Shown here one piece after another: positions 1 through 8,076 of a stretch of DNA of 12,680 bases (within the stretch, counting starts at the first letter, position 1; each line of letters starts with the position of its first letter). Source of the stretch: Bacteroidales bacterium UBA5537 (GTDB taxonomy: Bacteria; Bacteroidota; Bacteroidia; Bacteroidales; Lentimicrobiaceae). The notes under the pieces were generated by a model that searched no databases, had not been told where the DNA came from, and was given only the letters and a program-made list of their open reading frames with translations. Position numbers and translations under genes: made by a program. The stretch covers positions 1-12,680 of the forward strand of contig DINP01000139.1 of NCBI GenBank assembly GCA_002426025.1, written 5' to 3'.

Positions 1-205
1 TACCTTTTTTTGTTCTGACAAGTTTCTGAAAAAGAAAATCTGAACTTTTCTAGAATCCTAATAGCTTCTGGTTAAGCATCAGTGAGTTAAAGCCAAACTT
101 TTTTCAACTTCGGTTTATTGACTGATAGGATAAGATTATTCTTCGAAGCAAATACGTCTAATCTATTAAAAAATTACTCACTGGACTTGTGGTTGTATAA
201 AGCAA
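1..205. other. Gene-free left edge
   Basis: This AT-rich stretch shows no ORF of useful length. There is no ATG on the plus strand, and the only minus-strand ATG near position 79 closes after nine codons. I see no TAnnTTTG promoter box in either direction and no RNA gene fold that I can recognise. It is probably the spacer between the amylase gene and whatever lies left of the window. Confidence 0.5.
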
Positions 206-238
206 AAAGGCAACACAGATATTTAAGGTGTTGCCTTT
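206..238 (-). terminator. Rho-independent terminator of the amylase gene
   Basis: A perfect 11-bp inverted repeat (AAAGGCAACAC at 206-216, GTGTTGCCTTT at 228-238) encloses an 11-base loop. Read on the minus strand the hairpin ends in CCTTTTTGC, which supplies the U-rich tail. It lies 19 bases past the amylase stop codon, exactly where a terminator for that gene is expected. Confidence 0.85.
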
Positions 239-257
239 CGATAAATCCGAATCAATA

Positions 258-3092
258 CTACTGATAAATCAACCTTATTGTTTCGGTATTGTTCTCGCTA
301 ACCATCCTTAGGATATAGACGCCTGAAGAAGTTAAATTCTGATCATTTTTTGGCTGCCAAGTAAATTCATGTAATCCGGGAAAAAGCTTGCCATTATATA
401 TATTATCAAGTTTTCGTCCCGAAAGGTCAAACACCGAAAGTTCTATTTCTGTTGATGAAGCAATGTATAAAGGAATCGTAAAAAGATTATTTGATGGGTT
501 GGGATACGGATATCCAAGAATCTGATTATCGCCTGTTTGAACTGAAGGTATCCATAATCCAATTTCAGGATTGTTTAGTTTTTTCGTTGTATAAATCCTG
601 AATTCTCCGGCCTGCAATGCAATTGGTGCTGAAGTGGAGGTAACAATGATTGAGTCTCCTGAAAAATACTCATACCATTTTCCTGTCTGACTGAAATCCG
701 GAACGATGTTGCCGGTATTAATATCAAAATTACCCAGTACTACTGCTGACATTGAAGAATGTCTCAGTATAATTTTTTTGAAAGCAGAAGATAAGTCCAG
801 TGTAAAATCTGTTGTGCGGAATACATCGTTTTCCTTTTTTAATTTAATCAGGGATGATGTTATTTTATTTAATGCATAGCGCCTGTAATCATTCAGATAA
901 TCCCACCGAATTGGCTTTTCACCAACCCTTCCATTAAAATCTATACTGTAATCATAACCCAGTTCACCAAACTGCCAAATCATTTTAGGACCGGGAATTG
1001 TATAGAAAAATGTTGCAGCCAGACCAGCGCGTAATAATGAGACAGAAGTATCCTTAATATTATAATATGGATTACCACTGTTTCCGTAAGTGATATTTTT
1101 AAATACCATCCGCTCTTCATCATGACTTTCCATGTAGGCAACAAGGTGAGGTGAATCCCAGCCTCTGCTTTTGTAGGAAGCCGAAGAGAAATTGCTGTTT
1201 GAATTCCAGCCCATGGCTCCTTCCTTATAATTATCGTGCGTACCCGATGCCCATAGCATCATTCCATAATTAGCCAGTTCTTTCTCTTCAGAATTATCGG
1301 CAAAATGTTCAAGTATTATATAGGTGTCAGGATTCACACTCCAAATATAATTGGCTATGTTTTTCCAAATGGCGATTCTTGAAGCATCGTACTGTCCCCA
1401 GGCTCCTGTATTTCCAAGTGTATTTGTTTGGGTAAATCCTTTTGATAAATCAAAACGATAACCATCTACTTTATATTCTGTCAGCCAATAAGAGACAACC
1501 CTGTTGACCAGTGCTTTGGTTTCAGGGCTCTCGTGGTTGAAATCAAATCCTACGTTAAAATCATGTTTTGCAATGGGATTGAACCAGGGATTGTTTGCAG
1601 CAGGTCTATCATTGGCTTCATCCCAATAAAGCATAACCATAGGTGAGGTTCCGAATGAGTGGTTTAGGACCATATCCATAATAACTGCTATGCCATTCTT
1701 ATGGCATTCATCAATAAACTTTTTCAGGTCATTTTTTGGACCATAATATTTGTCGGGGGCAAAATAGTAGTTTGGATTGTAACCCCAACTCAGGTTTCCT
1801 TCAAATTCACTCACAGGCATCAGTTCAATGGCATTTACACCAAGTTTTTTCAGGTATTGAAGTGTATCTATCAAAGTGAGGTAGTCGTGTTTGGCAACGA
1901 AATCGCGTATCAGTAATTCATAAATTACGAGATCAGTTTTTTCAGGAGCTACAAAATTCTGTACTTCCCATGTGTAGGGCACCTGGGCGGTTTGAAATAC
2001 CGTAGCTACTCCCTGGGCTTTTCCTTCAGGATAACTTAAAATTCCCGGATAGGTTGATTCGCTGATATATTTATCGTTCCATGGATCAGAAACTTTGTCA
2101 GCGTAAGGGTCCCCAATACGTATACTGCCATCAACAAGATACTGGAAAATATACTCTTTTCCAGCTTCCAGATTGGTGATTTCACGCCAGTATCGTTTAC
2201 CATCGGGTGTGCGGTAGAGATAACCGGCATCGTCATATTCCCAGTTGTTGAAATCGCCCAGAACAAATACGCTTTCCTTGTTTGGAGCATATAAACAAAG
2301 GGTAACCGATTGATTGTTGTTATAAGTGATGCCATCTGTTAATCCTTGTGGAAGTGATGCTGTTGTAGCTGGCAATTGTATGTAATAATACATTGAATCC
2401 AGCGCGATTTCAGTGCTGTTTTTGGCTTTGACTTTTACCCTGAATTTCCCTGAAGTGCCTGCAGTAAGTATATCATTGATGCTATTTCCCGCAACGGATT
2501 TATAAAGATTGTCATTGATATACATAAACATGGAATCGGCGGAATTAGAAGAAGCCTGGAAGGTAATCTGTTGACCCGGGCTGACCAGAAGTCCATATTG
2601 CGATGGAAGATTAATTCTGGCGTAGAGTCCGGCTTCATATACATCAACGAAAATATCGCCTCCTGTAGCAGTTTTGCCCTCAAGATAAGATCCTCCAACC
2701 TGAGCACTGCTTCTGAAAACAAAAGCCATTTTAAGAATCTGCTCATTGGCTGGAACTCCATAATATTGTCTGATGTCAGGAGTAATGGTTAATTTGTAAA
2801 GGTCGGTTCCAATGCGTGTAAGTCTTGTTGCCGAAGTATTTACACCCCAGCCTGTTTTTACATATTTCCAGTCTGATGGACCGGTACTCAGATTGGTAAT
2901 CACCCCCGTATGGGCGTAAACATCACCTGTATAGCCTGCCAATCCTCCATTTCCAAGTGTTGCATTGAAAGTAACTTCAACCAGGTCGTCTTCGGCAGGG
3001 AAGGAAGGGATTGTAACAACAAGCTGAGCATAATTTTCAACCGTAAAGATGCTTATAAACAGGAAGACAAGAAGGATGAATTTTGTTTTCAT
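258..3092 (-). CDS. Secreted GH13 alpha-amylase-family enzyme with T9SS sorting domain
   Basis: This 944-residue protein is a glycoside hydrolase that should cleave or rearrange alpha-glucans (starch, glycogen or maltodextrins) outside the cell. A signal peptide covers residues 1-22 (cleavage after YAQ). Residues 23 to about 250 are beta-rich, probably Ig-like modules. An E-set/CBM48-like glycan-binding module follows at about 253-345, with GDFNNW at 279-284. The catalytic TIM barrel spans about 385-760. The conserved GH13 regions are visible: DMVLNH (region I), GYRFD with nucleophile D548, ILEHF with acid/base E595, and MESHDE with D658. Residues 859-944, beginning LGYPYPNP and containing FDLSGR and GVYILR, form a type A T9SS C-terminal sorting domain, so the enzyme is probably exported through the outer membrane and anchored or released. 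The start is ATG. No susC/susD or other glycan genes adjoin it. The exact specificity (amylase, pullulanase, neopullulanase) cannot be assigned. Confidence 0.93.
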   Translation of the reverse strand: MKTKFILLVFLFISIFTVENYAQLVVTIPSFPAEDDLVEVTFNATLGNGGLAGYTGDVYAHTGVITNLSTGPSDWKYVKTGWGVNTSATRLTRIGTDLYKLTITPDIRQYYGVPANEQILKMAFVFRSSAQVGGSYLEGKTATGGDIFVDVYEAGLYARINLPSQYGLLVSPGQQITFQASSNSADSMFMYINDNLYKSVAGNSINDILTAGTSGKFRVKVKAKNSTEIALDSMYYYIQLPATTASLPQGLTDGITYNNNQSVTLCLYAPNKESVFVLGDFNNWEYDDAGYLYRTPDGKRYWREITNLEAGKEYIFQYLVDGSIRIGDPYADKVSDPWNDKYISESTYPGILSYPEGKAQGVATVFQTAQVPYTWEVQNFVAPEKTDLVIYELLIRDFVAKHDYLTLIDTLQYLKKLGVNAIELMPVSEFEGNLSWGYNPNYYFAPDKYYGPKNDLKKFIDECHKNGIAVIMDMVLNHSFGTSPMVMLYWDEANDRPAANNPWFNPIAKHDFNVGFDFNHESPETKALVNRVVSYWLTEYKVDGYRFDLSKGFTQTNTLGNTGAWGQYDASRIAIWKNIANYIWSVNPDTYIILEHFADNSEEKELANYGMMLWASGTHDNYKEGAMGWNSNSNFSSASYKSRGWDSPHLVAYMESHDEERMVFKNITYGNSGNPYYNIKDTSVSLLRAGLAATFFYTIPGPKMIWQFGELGYDYSIDFNGRVGEKPIRWDYLNDYRRYALNKITSSLIKLKKENDVFRTTDFTLDLSSAFKKIILRHSSMSAVVLGNFDINTGNIVPDFSQTGKWYEYFSGDSIIVTSTSAPIALQAGEFRIYTTKKLNNPEIGLWIPSVQTGDNQILGYPYPNPSNNLFTIPLYIASSTEIELSVFDLSGRKLDNIYNGKLFPGLHEFTWQPKNDQNLTSSGVYILRMVSENNTETIRLIYQ

Positions 3093-3190
3093 TTCAGGTA
3101 TTTATTAATTAGAAGTTTACTGATGAATTAATGCTGCTTTTGTTATTTACTGATCGATATCAGGTTTCTGTCCTGATGATTTAAAGCCCA

Positions 3191-3439
3191 ATGCAACAAT
3201 TGATTACAAAAGTAATAAAAACATTGGATGGATCACTGACTTTTGATTCTCAAAGTCCAGATATAATTAATAGAGTTCCGGGGATTATATATTCTTCATG
3301 GGGTGAATATTATTTTACAATTGCTTTAGAAGCAAATGTTTGAGTGAAAGAAGTGAAGCGGAAACTTCCTTTCAATCTGGGTAAAAGAAGAAAACATCTG
3401 TTAGAAACTGATAAATTACTTTATTCTGGAGATGTCTGA
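3191..3439 (+). other. Doubtful small ORF interrupted by one TGA
   Basis: An ATG at 3191 opens 50 codons ending in TGA at 3341-3343. The same frame then continues for 31 more codons, starting with GTG, to a second TGA at 3437-3439. The first part ends YYFTIALEANV; the second is rich in Lys and Arg (VKRKLPFNLGKRRK). I recognise no family and there is no clear ribosome binding site. It could be a decayed gene remnant, two tiny peptides, or chance open frame in AT-rich spacer. It also overlaps the amylase promoter candidate on the other strand, which argues against a functional gene. Confidence 0.15.
3207..3214 (-). promoter_or_regulatory. Candidate -7 box for the amylase gene
   Basis: On the minus strand this reads TACTTTTG, a full match to the Bacteroidota -7 consensus TAnnTTTG. 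It would give a leader of about 110 bases before the amylase ATG. I find no good TTTG box at the usual distance upstream, so only half of the promoter is supported. Confidence 0.4.
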
Positions 3440-3492
3440 CAACAATAAACCCGACAGATTTGTTAATGTATAAGTTTTAAATATTTTGAAAG

Positions 3493-3525
3493 TTGAACAG
3501 ATTTATTGAAAAAGCTTTAACTTTG
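3493..3525 (+). promoter_or_regulatory. Promoter candidate for the universal stress protein gene
   Basis: TAACTTTG at 3518-3525 is a full match to the Bacteroidota -7 consensus TAnnTTTG. A TTG at 3493-3495 lies 22 bases before it, slightly longer than the usual -33 spacing. Transcription would start near 3532 and leave a leader of about 50 bases that contains the AAGGAAA ribosome binding site at 3566-3572. Confidence 0.5.
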
Positions 3526-3579
3526 TCATCTTAGACAATTGATGCAGAGTAACGGAAAAACAAAAAAGGAAACGTTTAT

Positions 3580-4422
3580 ATGGATACAAAAATGAACGAA
3601 ATTATTCTGGTTCCAACCGATTTCTCGGAAGTGTGTGCCAATGCCGCAAACCAGGCTGCTGAAGCAGCAAAACTGTTAAACTCGAAAGTAGTGTTACTTC
3701 ATGTTATTAACAGTGAAACAAAGGCATTTCTGAAAAATGAAAACCTGGCTCCAGGCTCGATTGACGAGAAACTTCAGGAAATTGCTGCACAGCTTAAAAC
3801 GAATTACGGAATTAGTGTAGAATACCTTGTTCGTGAAGGCAGTATTTTTACTGAGATTGGTGAAGTTGTTAAGGATCTGGGCATTGGCATGGTATTTTTA
3901 GGTACACATGGTAAAGTCGGGCTGCAACACCTCACCGGAAGTTATGCCCTCAAGGTTGTGACATCTTCTACAGCTCCTACGATTGTAGTTCAGAAAAGGC
4001 CATTTTCGCAAGGTTACAAGGATATTGTGCTTCCGATAACCAGCGAAGCGGGTCCACTTGAGAAAACGCGCTGGGCAGTTTATATTGCCAAGAAGTTCGA
4101 TGCTACTATCCATATCTTTTTGGTTGGTGAGGCCAGCGATCCGGTTTACAATGCCTCCAAACAGATAGCTGATTACCTGGCAAAAAACAATGTAAAATAC
4201 ACCCAACAGACCTCTGAAAAAAGCAAAAATTTTTCGAAGCAGGTTGTTGATTACGCCACAAGCCTGAATGCCGACCTGATTATGATTATGACCAATCCTG
4301 AAAAAGGGCTTGGCACTTTCCTTTTAGGCAGCTACGACGAAGAAATTATCTTCAATGCCAGCCAGATTCCGGTTATGTGTATCAATCCACGAAAATTCAA
4401 TTTTGAAGTGTTGGGATTGTAA
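3580..4422 (+). CDS. Two-domain universal stress protein (UspA family)
   Basis: This 280-residue cytoplasmic protein contains two tandem Usp domains (about 6-140 and 146-275), the usual layout for Bacteroidota members of the family. The first domain has the N-terminal strand and VPTDFS motif (11-16) and an ATP-binding-type loop GTHG (108-111) followed by GS (120-121), so nucleotide binding is likely there. The second domain keeps the DIVLPI strand and a LLGSYDEE segment but lacks a clear GxxG, so it may not bind nucleotide. Usp proteins support survival under starvation or stress, but their molecular actions are mostly unknown. The start at 3580 is supported by AAGGAAA about 8 bases upstream; a second ATG at 3592 (MNEIILVPTD) is a possible alternative. 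The gene has its own promoter candidate and terminator, so it is probably monocistronic. Confidence 0.93.
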   Translation: MDTKMNEIILVPTDFSEVCANAANQAAEAAKLLNSKVVLLHVINSETKAFLKNENLAPGSIDEKLQEIAAQLKTNYGISVEYLVREGSIFTEIGEVVKDLGIGMVFLGTHGKVGLQHLTGSYALKVVTSSTAPTIVVQKRPFSQGYKDIVLPITSEAGPLEKTRWAVYIAKKFDATIHIFLVGEASDPVYNASKQIADYLAKNNVKYTQQTSEKSKNFSKQVVDYATSLNADLIMIMTNPEKGLGTFLLGSYDEEIIFNASQIPVMCINPRKFNFEVLGL

Positions 4423-4440
4423 ACAAAGAATTATTTTTTT

Positions 4441-4470
4441 CAGGCTCCGGCTTGCCGGAGCCTGTTTTTT
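4441..4470 (+). terminator. Rho-independent terminator after the Usp gene
   Basis: CAGGCTCCGGC (4441-4451) and GCCGGAGCCTG (4454-4464) form a very stable GC-rich hairpin, effectively ten pairs closed by a CTTG tetraloop. Six T residues follow directly at 4465-4470. It starts 19 bases after the Usp stop codon, so the HD-domain gene downstream needs its own promoter. Confidence 0.93.
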
Positions 4471-4526
4471 ATCCGAATGTACCTGTTCCGGGCTATGAGA
4501 TAGATTTTACCTGATGAAATGATACT

Positions 4527-5138
4527 ATGAGCCTTACTAACCTGACTGAGTTTATTGTCGAAAAAATGAAGCGCGAACTGCCGCATTTTGTAGTTTATCA
4601 CAGTGTAGATCATACACTCGACGTGCATGATGCAGCTGAAAGACTCGCTGTGCTTGAAGGTCTTAATGATTCTGATATAAGGTTGGTAAGAGCTGCAGCT
4701 TTGTTTCACGATTCAGGTATAACCGTAAGTTTTATTGATCACGAGGATATTTCGGCCGATCTGGCCGGGCAATACCTGCCTTCTTTCGGGTTTAACCAGG
4801 AAGAAATTGAGCGAATTCAGCGAATGATTGTTGCCACCAAACTACCTCAAACTGCTACCACACTTGAAGAAAAGATTTTATGCGATGCTGATCTTGATTA
4901 TCTGGGAAGAGGCGATTTCTTTATTATTGGCCAGAAGCTCAGGTTGGAATGGGAACTGTCGGATCGGAAAGTGAGTTTATGCGATTGGTATATTATTCAA
5001 ATGGAGTTTTTGCGCGCTCACTTTTATTTTACAAAATCGGCTCAGGTTCTTCGTAATGAGCGCAAACAGAAGAACCTTGAAGAGATTGAGCATTTGTGCA
5101 CTTTCTCGTGTAATGGAAATAAAAACAAGCACAGGTAA
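4527..5138 (+). CDS. HD-domain phosphohydrolase
   Basis: This 203-residue soluble protein belongs to the HD superfamily of metal-dependent phosphohydrolases. The metal-ligand pattern is visible: H29 in HSVDHT, H61-D62 in ALFHDSG, H72 in IDHED, and D120/D122 in the CDADLDYLG segment. The arrangement resembles small stand-alone HD hydrolases acting on nucleotides or related phosphate compounds. The substrate cannot be read from sequence, and there is no GYP motif to indicate cyclic-di-GMP turnover. The tail from about 175 is charged and probably helical. No strong Shine-Dalgarno is seen, which is common in this phylum. A strong terminator lies just upstream, and ligA begins 38 bases downstream on the same strand without a visible terminator between, so the two genes may be cotranscribed. 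Confidence 0.85.
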   Translation: MSLTNLTEFIVEKMKRELPHFVVYHSVDHTLDVHDAAERLAVLEGLNDSDIRLVRAAALFHDSGITVSFIDHEDISADLAGQYLPSFGFNQEEIERIQRMIVATKLPQTATTLEEKILCDADLDYLGRGDFFIIGQKLRLEWELSDRKVSLCDWYIIQMEFLRAHFYFTKSAQVLRNERKQKNLEEIEHLCTFSCNGNKNKHR

Positions 5139-5176
5139 CCAGCGATTTTTCAATTTATTAAAAGGATACCCGGTTT

Positions 5177-7228
5177 ATGACAAGTGATGAAGCCAGGCAA
5201 AGAATAGTACAGCTCAGTGCTGAATTAAACGAACATAGCTACCGGTATTATCAGCTTGCCAATCCTATTATCAGCGATTACGATTTCGATCAGTTGTTGA
5301 AAGAGCTTGAAGCTTTAGAAAAAGCCTATCCTGAATTTATAAGTCCTAACAGTCCTACTCAGCGTGTCGGAGGCGAAATTACCAAAGAGTTTTCTACAGT
5401 ATTTCACAAGTATCCGATGCTCTCGTTGGAGAATACCTATTCAGAGGCAGAGCTGCGCGAATTCGATAACCGGGTTGCCCGACTTTTGCAGGAACCTTAT
5501 GAATATGTGTGTGAATTGAAGATTGATGGTGTTTCTATCAGCCTGATCTATAATAATGGCATTCTAAATAAAGCAATTACCCGTGGCGATGGGGTCAGGG
5601 GTGATGATGTTACAGCTAATGTTAAGACAATCAGCAGTATTCCTGTAAGGCTTGAATCTGGAAATTTCCCCGGCGAATTTGAAGTGAGAGGAGAGATTTT
5701 TATGCCTAGAGCTGGTTTTGTAAAGATGAATCAACAACGCGAGGATGAAGGAGATGCTCCCTTCGCCAATCCCCGCAATGCCACAGCCGGCACCCTTAAG
5801 ATCCAGGATTCGGCACTGGTAGCCCGCCGACCACTCGATGCTTACGTGTATTATCTGTTGAGCGATCAAGCCACAGGGCTAACGCACTATGAAAGGCTGA
5901 ATATGCTGAAATCATGGGGATTCAAGGTTTCGGATGTCAGGGCCCGATGTTCAGGGATTAATGATGTGCTTGGATTTATTCACGATGTGGGCGAAAGCCG
6001 GGCTGAACTTGGGTTCGATATTGATGGTGTGGTTATCAAAGTCAATTCGATTGAACAGCAGGAAAAACTTGGATTTACGGCAAAGTCGCCACGCTGGGCT
6101 ATTTCATATAAATACAAAGCTGAACAGGCCTGCACCAGGCTGATGTCTGTTGATTATCAGGTTGGAAGAACAGGTGCAGTAACCCCGGTTGCCAATCTCG
6201 AACCGGTTTTCCTTGCTGGAACTACAGTGAAACGTGCTACTTTGCATAATGCCGATGTGATGGCTTCGCTGGATATAAGGATAGGCGATTTCGTTTTTAT
6301 CGAAAAAGGCGGTGAGATTATCCCGAAAATAATTGCTGTTGATTATAGCCAAAGGGCAGCGGATTCAGAAGAGATTAAGTTTATTCAATTCTGCCCAGAA
6401 TGCAATACTCCACTTATCCGCAACGAAGGCGAAGCCGCCTGGTATTGCCCCAATGATGCCGGTTGCCCACCACAGATAAAAGGCCGCCTGGTGCATTTTA
6501 TCAGCCGGAAGGCTATGAATATTGACAGCCTTGGTGAGGGTAAAATTGAAGTTCTGTACGAAAACGGATTGGTTAACAACCTTGCGGATTTGTATGATCT
6601 TTCGTATAATAAATTAATTGACATTGAGAAAGTTATCAGCAGCGACGATAAAAAAGACAAAAAAATCGGGTTTCGCGAAAAGTCGGTGAGTAATATCCTT
6701 GCCGGGATTGAAAAATCAAAAGAGGTTGGATTTGAAAAAGTCCTTTTTGCTTTGGGGATTCGGTTTGTTGGTGAAACGGTTGCTAAAAAACTGGCATCTC
6801 ATTATCGCAGCATTGATAAGCTCATGGCTGCTGGCTCTGATGAACTGATTAATGTTGATGAAATTGGTGAGAAGATTGCCGGTAGTGTCGTTGGTTATTT
6901 TTCAAATCCCAAAAATCTTGCACTGATTGACCGTCTTAAGCAAAGTGGTCTGCAATTTGAATTGACCGATTCAGGCACTAAGCAGAGCAATCTTTTGGAT
7001 GGAAAAACTTTTGTTGTAAGCGGTGTATTTTCGGTCTATACCAGGGATGGATTAAAGACTGCCATTGAAGCAAACGGAGGTAAAATAAGCAGTTCAGTTT
7101 CTTCCAAAACCGATTACATTGTAGCCGGCGAGAATATGGGGCCCGAAAAACGACGAAAGGCTGAACAGCTTGGGGTTGCCGTAATTTCCGAACAGGATTT
7201 CATTGCCATGATAGGCGGAGAAAAATAA
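5177..7228 (+). CDS. ligA: NAD-dependent DNA ligase LigA
   Basis: LigA seals nicks in duplex DNA with NAD+ as adenylate donor and is essential for joining Okazaki fragments and for repair. The 683-residue length is typical. In order: domain Ia (about 1-70, with the HSYRYYQ and SDYDFDQL motifs that contact NAD), the adenylation domain with K115 of KIDG as the adenylated lysine, the OB fold (about 320-400), a tetracysteine zinc finger (C406, C409, C424, C430), helix-hairpin-helix repeats (about 440-595), and a C-terminal BRCT domain (about 604-680). A Lys/Asp-rich insert at about 484-498 (SSDDKKDKK) enlarges the start of the HhH region. AAAGGA about 11 bases upstream supports the ATG at 5177. 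All key residues are present, so the enzyme should be active. Confidence 0.98.
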   Translation: MTSDEARQRIVQLSAELNEHSYRYYQLANPIISDYDFDQLLKELEALEKAYPEFISPNSPTQRVGGEITKEFSTVFHKYPMLSLENTYSEAELREFDNRVARLLQEPYEYVCELKIDGVSISLIYNNGILNKAITRGDGVRGDDVTANVKTISSIPVRLESGNFPGEFEVRGEIFMPRAGFVKMNQQREDEGDAPFANPRNATAGTLKIQDSALVARRPLDAYVYYLLSDQATGLTHYERLNMLKSWGFKVSDVRARCSGINDVLGFIHDVGESRAELGFDIDGVVIKVNSIEQQEKLGFTAKSPRWAISYKYKAEQACTRLMSVDYQVGRTGAVTPVANLEPVFLAGTTVKRATLHNADVMASLDIRIGDFVFIEKGGEIIPKIIAVDYSQRAADSEEIKFIQFCPECNTPLIRNEGEAAWYCPNDAGCPPQIKGRLVHFISRKAMNIDSLGEGKIEVLYENGLVNNLADLYDLSYNKLIDIEKVISSDDKKDKKIGFREKSVSNILAGIEKSKEVGFEKVLFALGIRFVGETVAKKLASHYRSIDKLMAAGSDELINVDEIGEKIAGSVVGYFSNPKNLALIDRLKQSGLQFELTDSGTKQSNLLDGKTFVVSGVFSVYTRDGLKTAIEANGGKISSSVSSKTDYIVAGENMGPEKRRKAEQLGVAVISEQDFIAMIGGEK

Positions 7229-7263
7229 GGAATCCAGGTTCAGTAAAAAGATATAGCAATATA

Positions 7264-7299
7264 ACGAAATAGGCTTCCAATTAGGGAAGCCTATTTCGT
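7264..7299. terminator. Shared bidirectional terminator hairpin
   Basis: A perfect 15-bp inverted repeat (7264-7278 and 7285-7299) with a 6-base loop sits between the converging ligA and head-GIN genes, 35 bases past the first stop codon and 16 past the second. The tails are only moderately T-rich (TATTTATT on plus, TATATTGC on minus). It probably ends transcription in both directions, including that of the whole sigma-factor operon. Confidence 0.8.
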
Positions 7300-7315
7300 A
7301 TTTATTAAATGCAAC

Positions 7316-8029
7316 TTAAATCTTCTGCAGCTTGCTTGCTCCGCTCATATCTGAATCAATGGAAGCTGGATTTCCGGTATAAGAAACATGGGTTGCTCCG
7401 CTACCTTCAACCGAAAGCTTTTCAGAAACATTCACCTTCGCCTTGGATGCACCGCTGCTTTCGAGGCTGCAAAAGCGGGTTTTCAGTTCCTCTGCATTCA
7501 GATTACATGCTCCACTGAGTTCGGCATAAAAATCGGGAACATTGCCGCTAAGCGTGATATCCGAAGCTCCACTCAAGTCGCAATTGAGTTTGCTAGCTGT
7601 GAAGTTAAGATTGATTTTAGAGGCACCGCTGCCCTCAATTTCGAGATGAGTAAATTTTAAAGGATGCGCCCCTGTAAGTTTTACGGCTCCGCTTAGGTCA
7701 ATACCATCGAGGTTGATAAATGTAAGCTCAATATTCATCTTGCCGCTGTTATTAATGGTTGTATTGTTTTTAAATTTGATAATGAGAGTGCCACCTCTTA
7801 CTTCGGTGATGATTTTAGGCAGAATGTCAGCATCAGCTTCAACTACTAGTTTTTCAACATTGCCCTGCGTTAGGGTAATATTAAATGCACCACTGACTTC
7901 AATTTCGTGGAAATTTTTAACCTGACGCTCCTGTTTTCCGGCTGTGGCTGTTAGTGATACCACTATTGCAAGAGTGATAATCAAAATCATCTCAAGAAGG
8001 AAATTTTTCTGGGCAGTGATTGTTTTCAT
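7316..8029 (-). CDS. DUF2807 head-GIN domain protein
   Basis: This 237-residue protein has an N-terminal hydrophobic segment (about 10-29) that should act as a signal peptide or membrane anchor. The rest matches the DUF2807 (head GIN, putative auto-transporter adhesin) pattern, opening with FHEIEVSGAFNITLTQG. Ser-Gly-Ala recurs at 46, 113, 134, 153, 172, 192, 210 and 229; from 113 on the spacing is 18-21 residues, as expected for coils of a right-handed beta-solenoid. It should lie in the periplasm or at the cell surface; no enzymatic role is evident. The start at 8029 is ATG. The open frame extends to 8071, but only through a TTG codon 5 bases from the preceding gene, so the longer form is unlikely. 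It is the last gene of the sigma-factor operon, 47 bases after the DUF4097 gene. Confidence 0.9.
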   Translation of the reverse strand: MKTITAQKNFLLEMILIITLAIVVSLTATAGKQERQVKNFHEIEVSGAFNITLTQGNVEKLVVEADADILPKIITEVRGGTLIIKFKNNTTINNSGKMNIELTFINLDGIDLSGAVKLTGAHPLKFTHLEIEGSGASKINLNFTASKLNCDLSGASDITLSGNVPDFYAELSGACNLNAEELKTRFCSLESSGASKAKVNVSEKLSVEGSGATHVSYTGNPASIDSDMSGASKLQKI

Positions 8030-8076
8030 GGTTTGGAAATTATTTGGTTTGTAGTTTATTTGAAAATTCAATTTTT

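Larger units (their letters stand above)
3093..3579. other. Divergent intergenic region between amylase and Usp genes
   Basis: These 487 bases separate two divergently transcribed genes. They contain a promoter candidate for each direction (3207-3214 on minus, 3493-3525 on plus) and a doubtful interrupted small ORF at 3191-3439. I see no terminator hairpin, operator-like palindrome or riboswitch-like structure. The length is generous for a plain divergent promoter region, so decayed coding DNA is possible. Confidence 0.5.

Noticed and set aside
3341..3343. In-frame TGA as a selenocysteine or readthrough codon
   Set aside because: No selenocysteine-insertion-like hairpin follows and no known selenoprotein motif surrounds it. 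A chance stop in a relic or non-coding frame is simpler.
7379..7700. DNA tandem repeat within the head-GIN gene
   Set aside because: The Ser-Gly-Ala units recur at protein level, but codons and flanking bases differ from unit to unit, so there is no true nucleotide repeat.
8030..8071. N-terminal extension of the head-GIN protein by 14 codons
   Set aside because: The extended form needs a TTG start 5 bases from the preceding stop, and it pushes the hydrophobic signal segment away from the N-terminus. The ATG at 8029 fits better.
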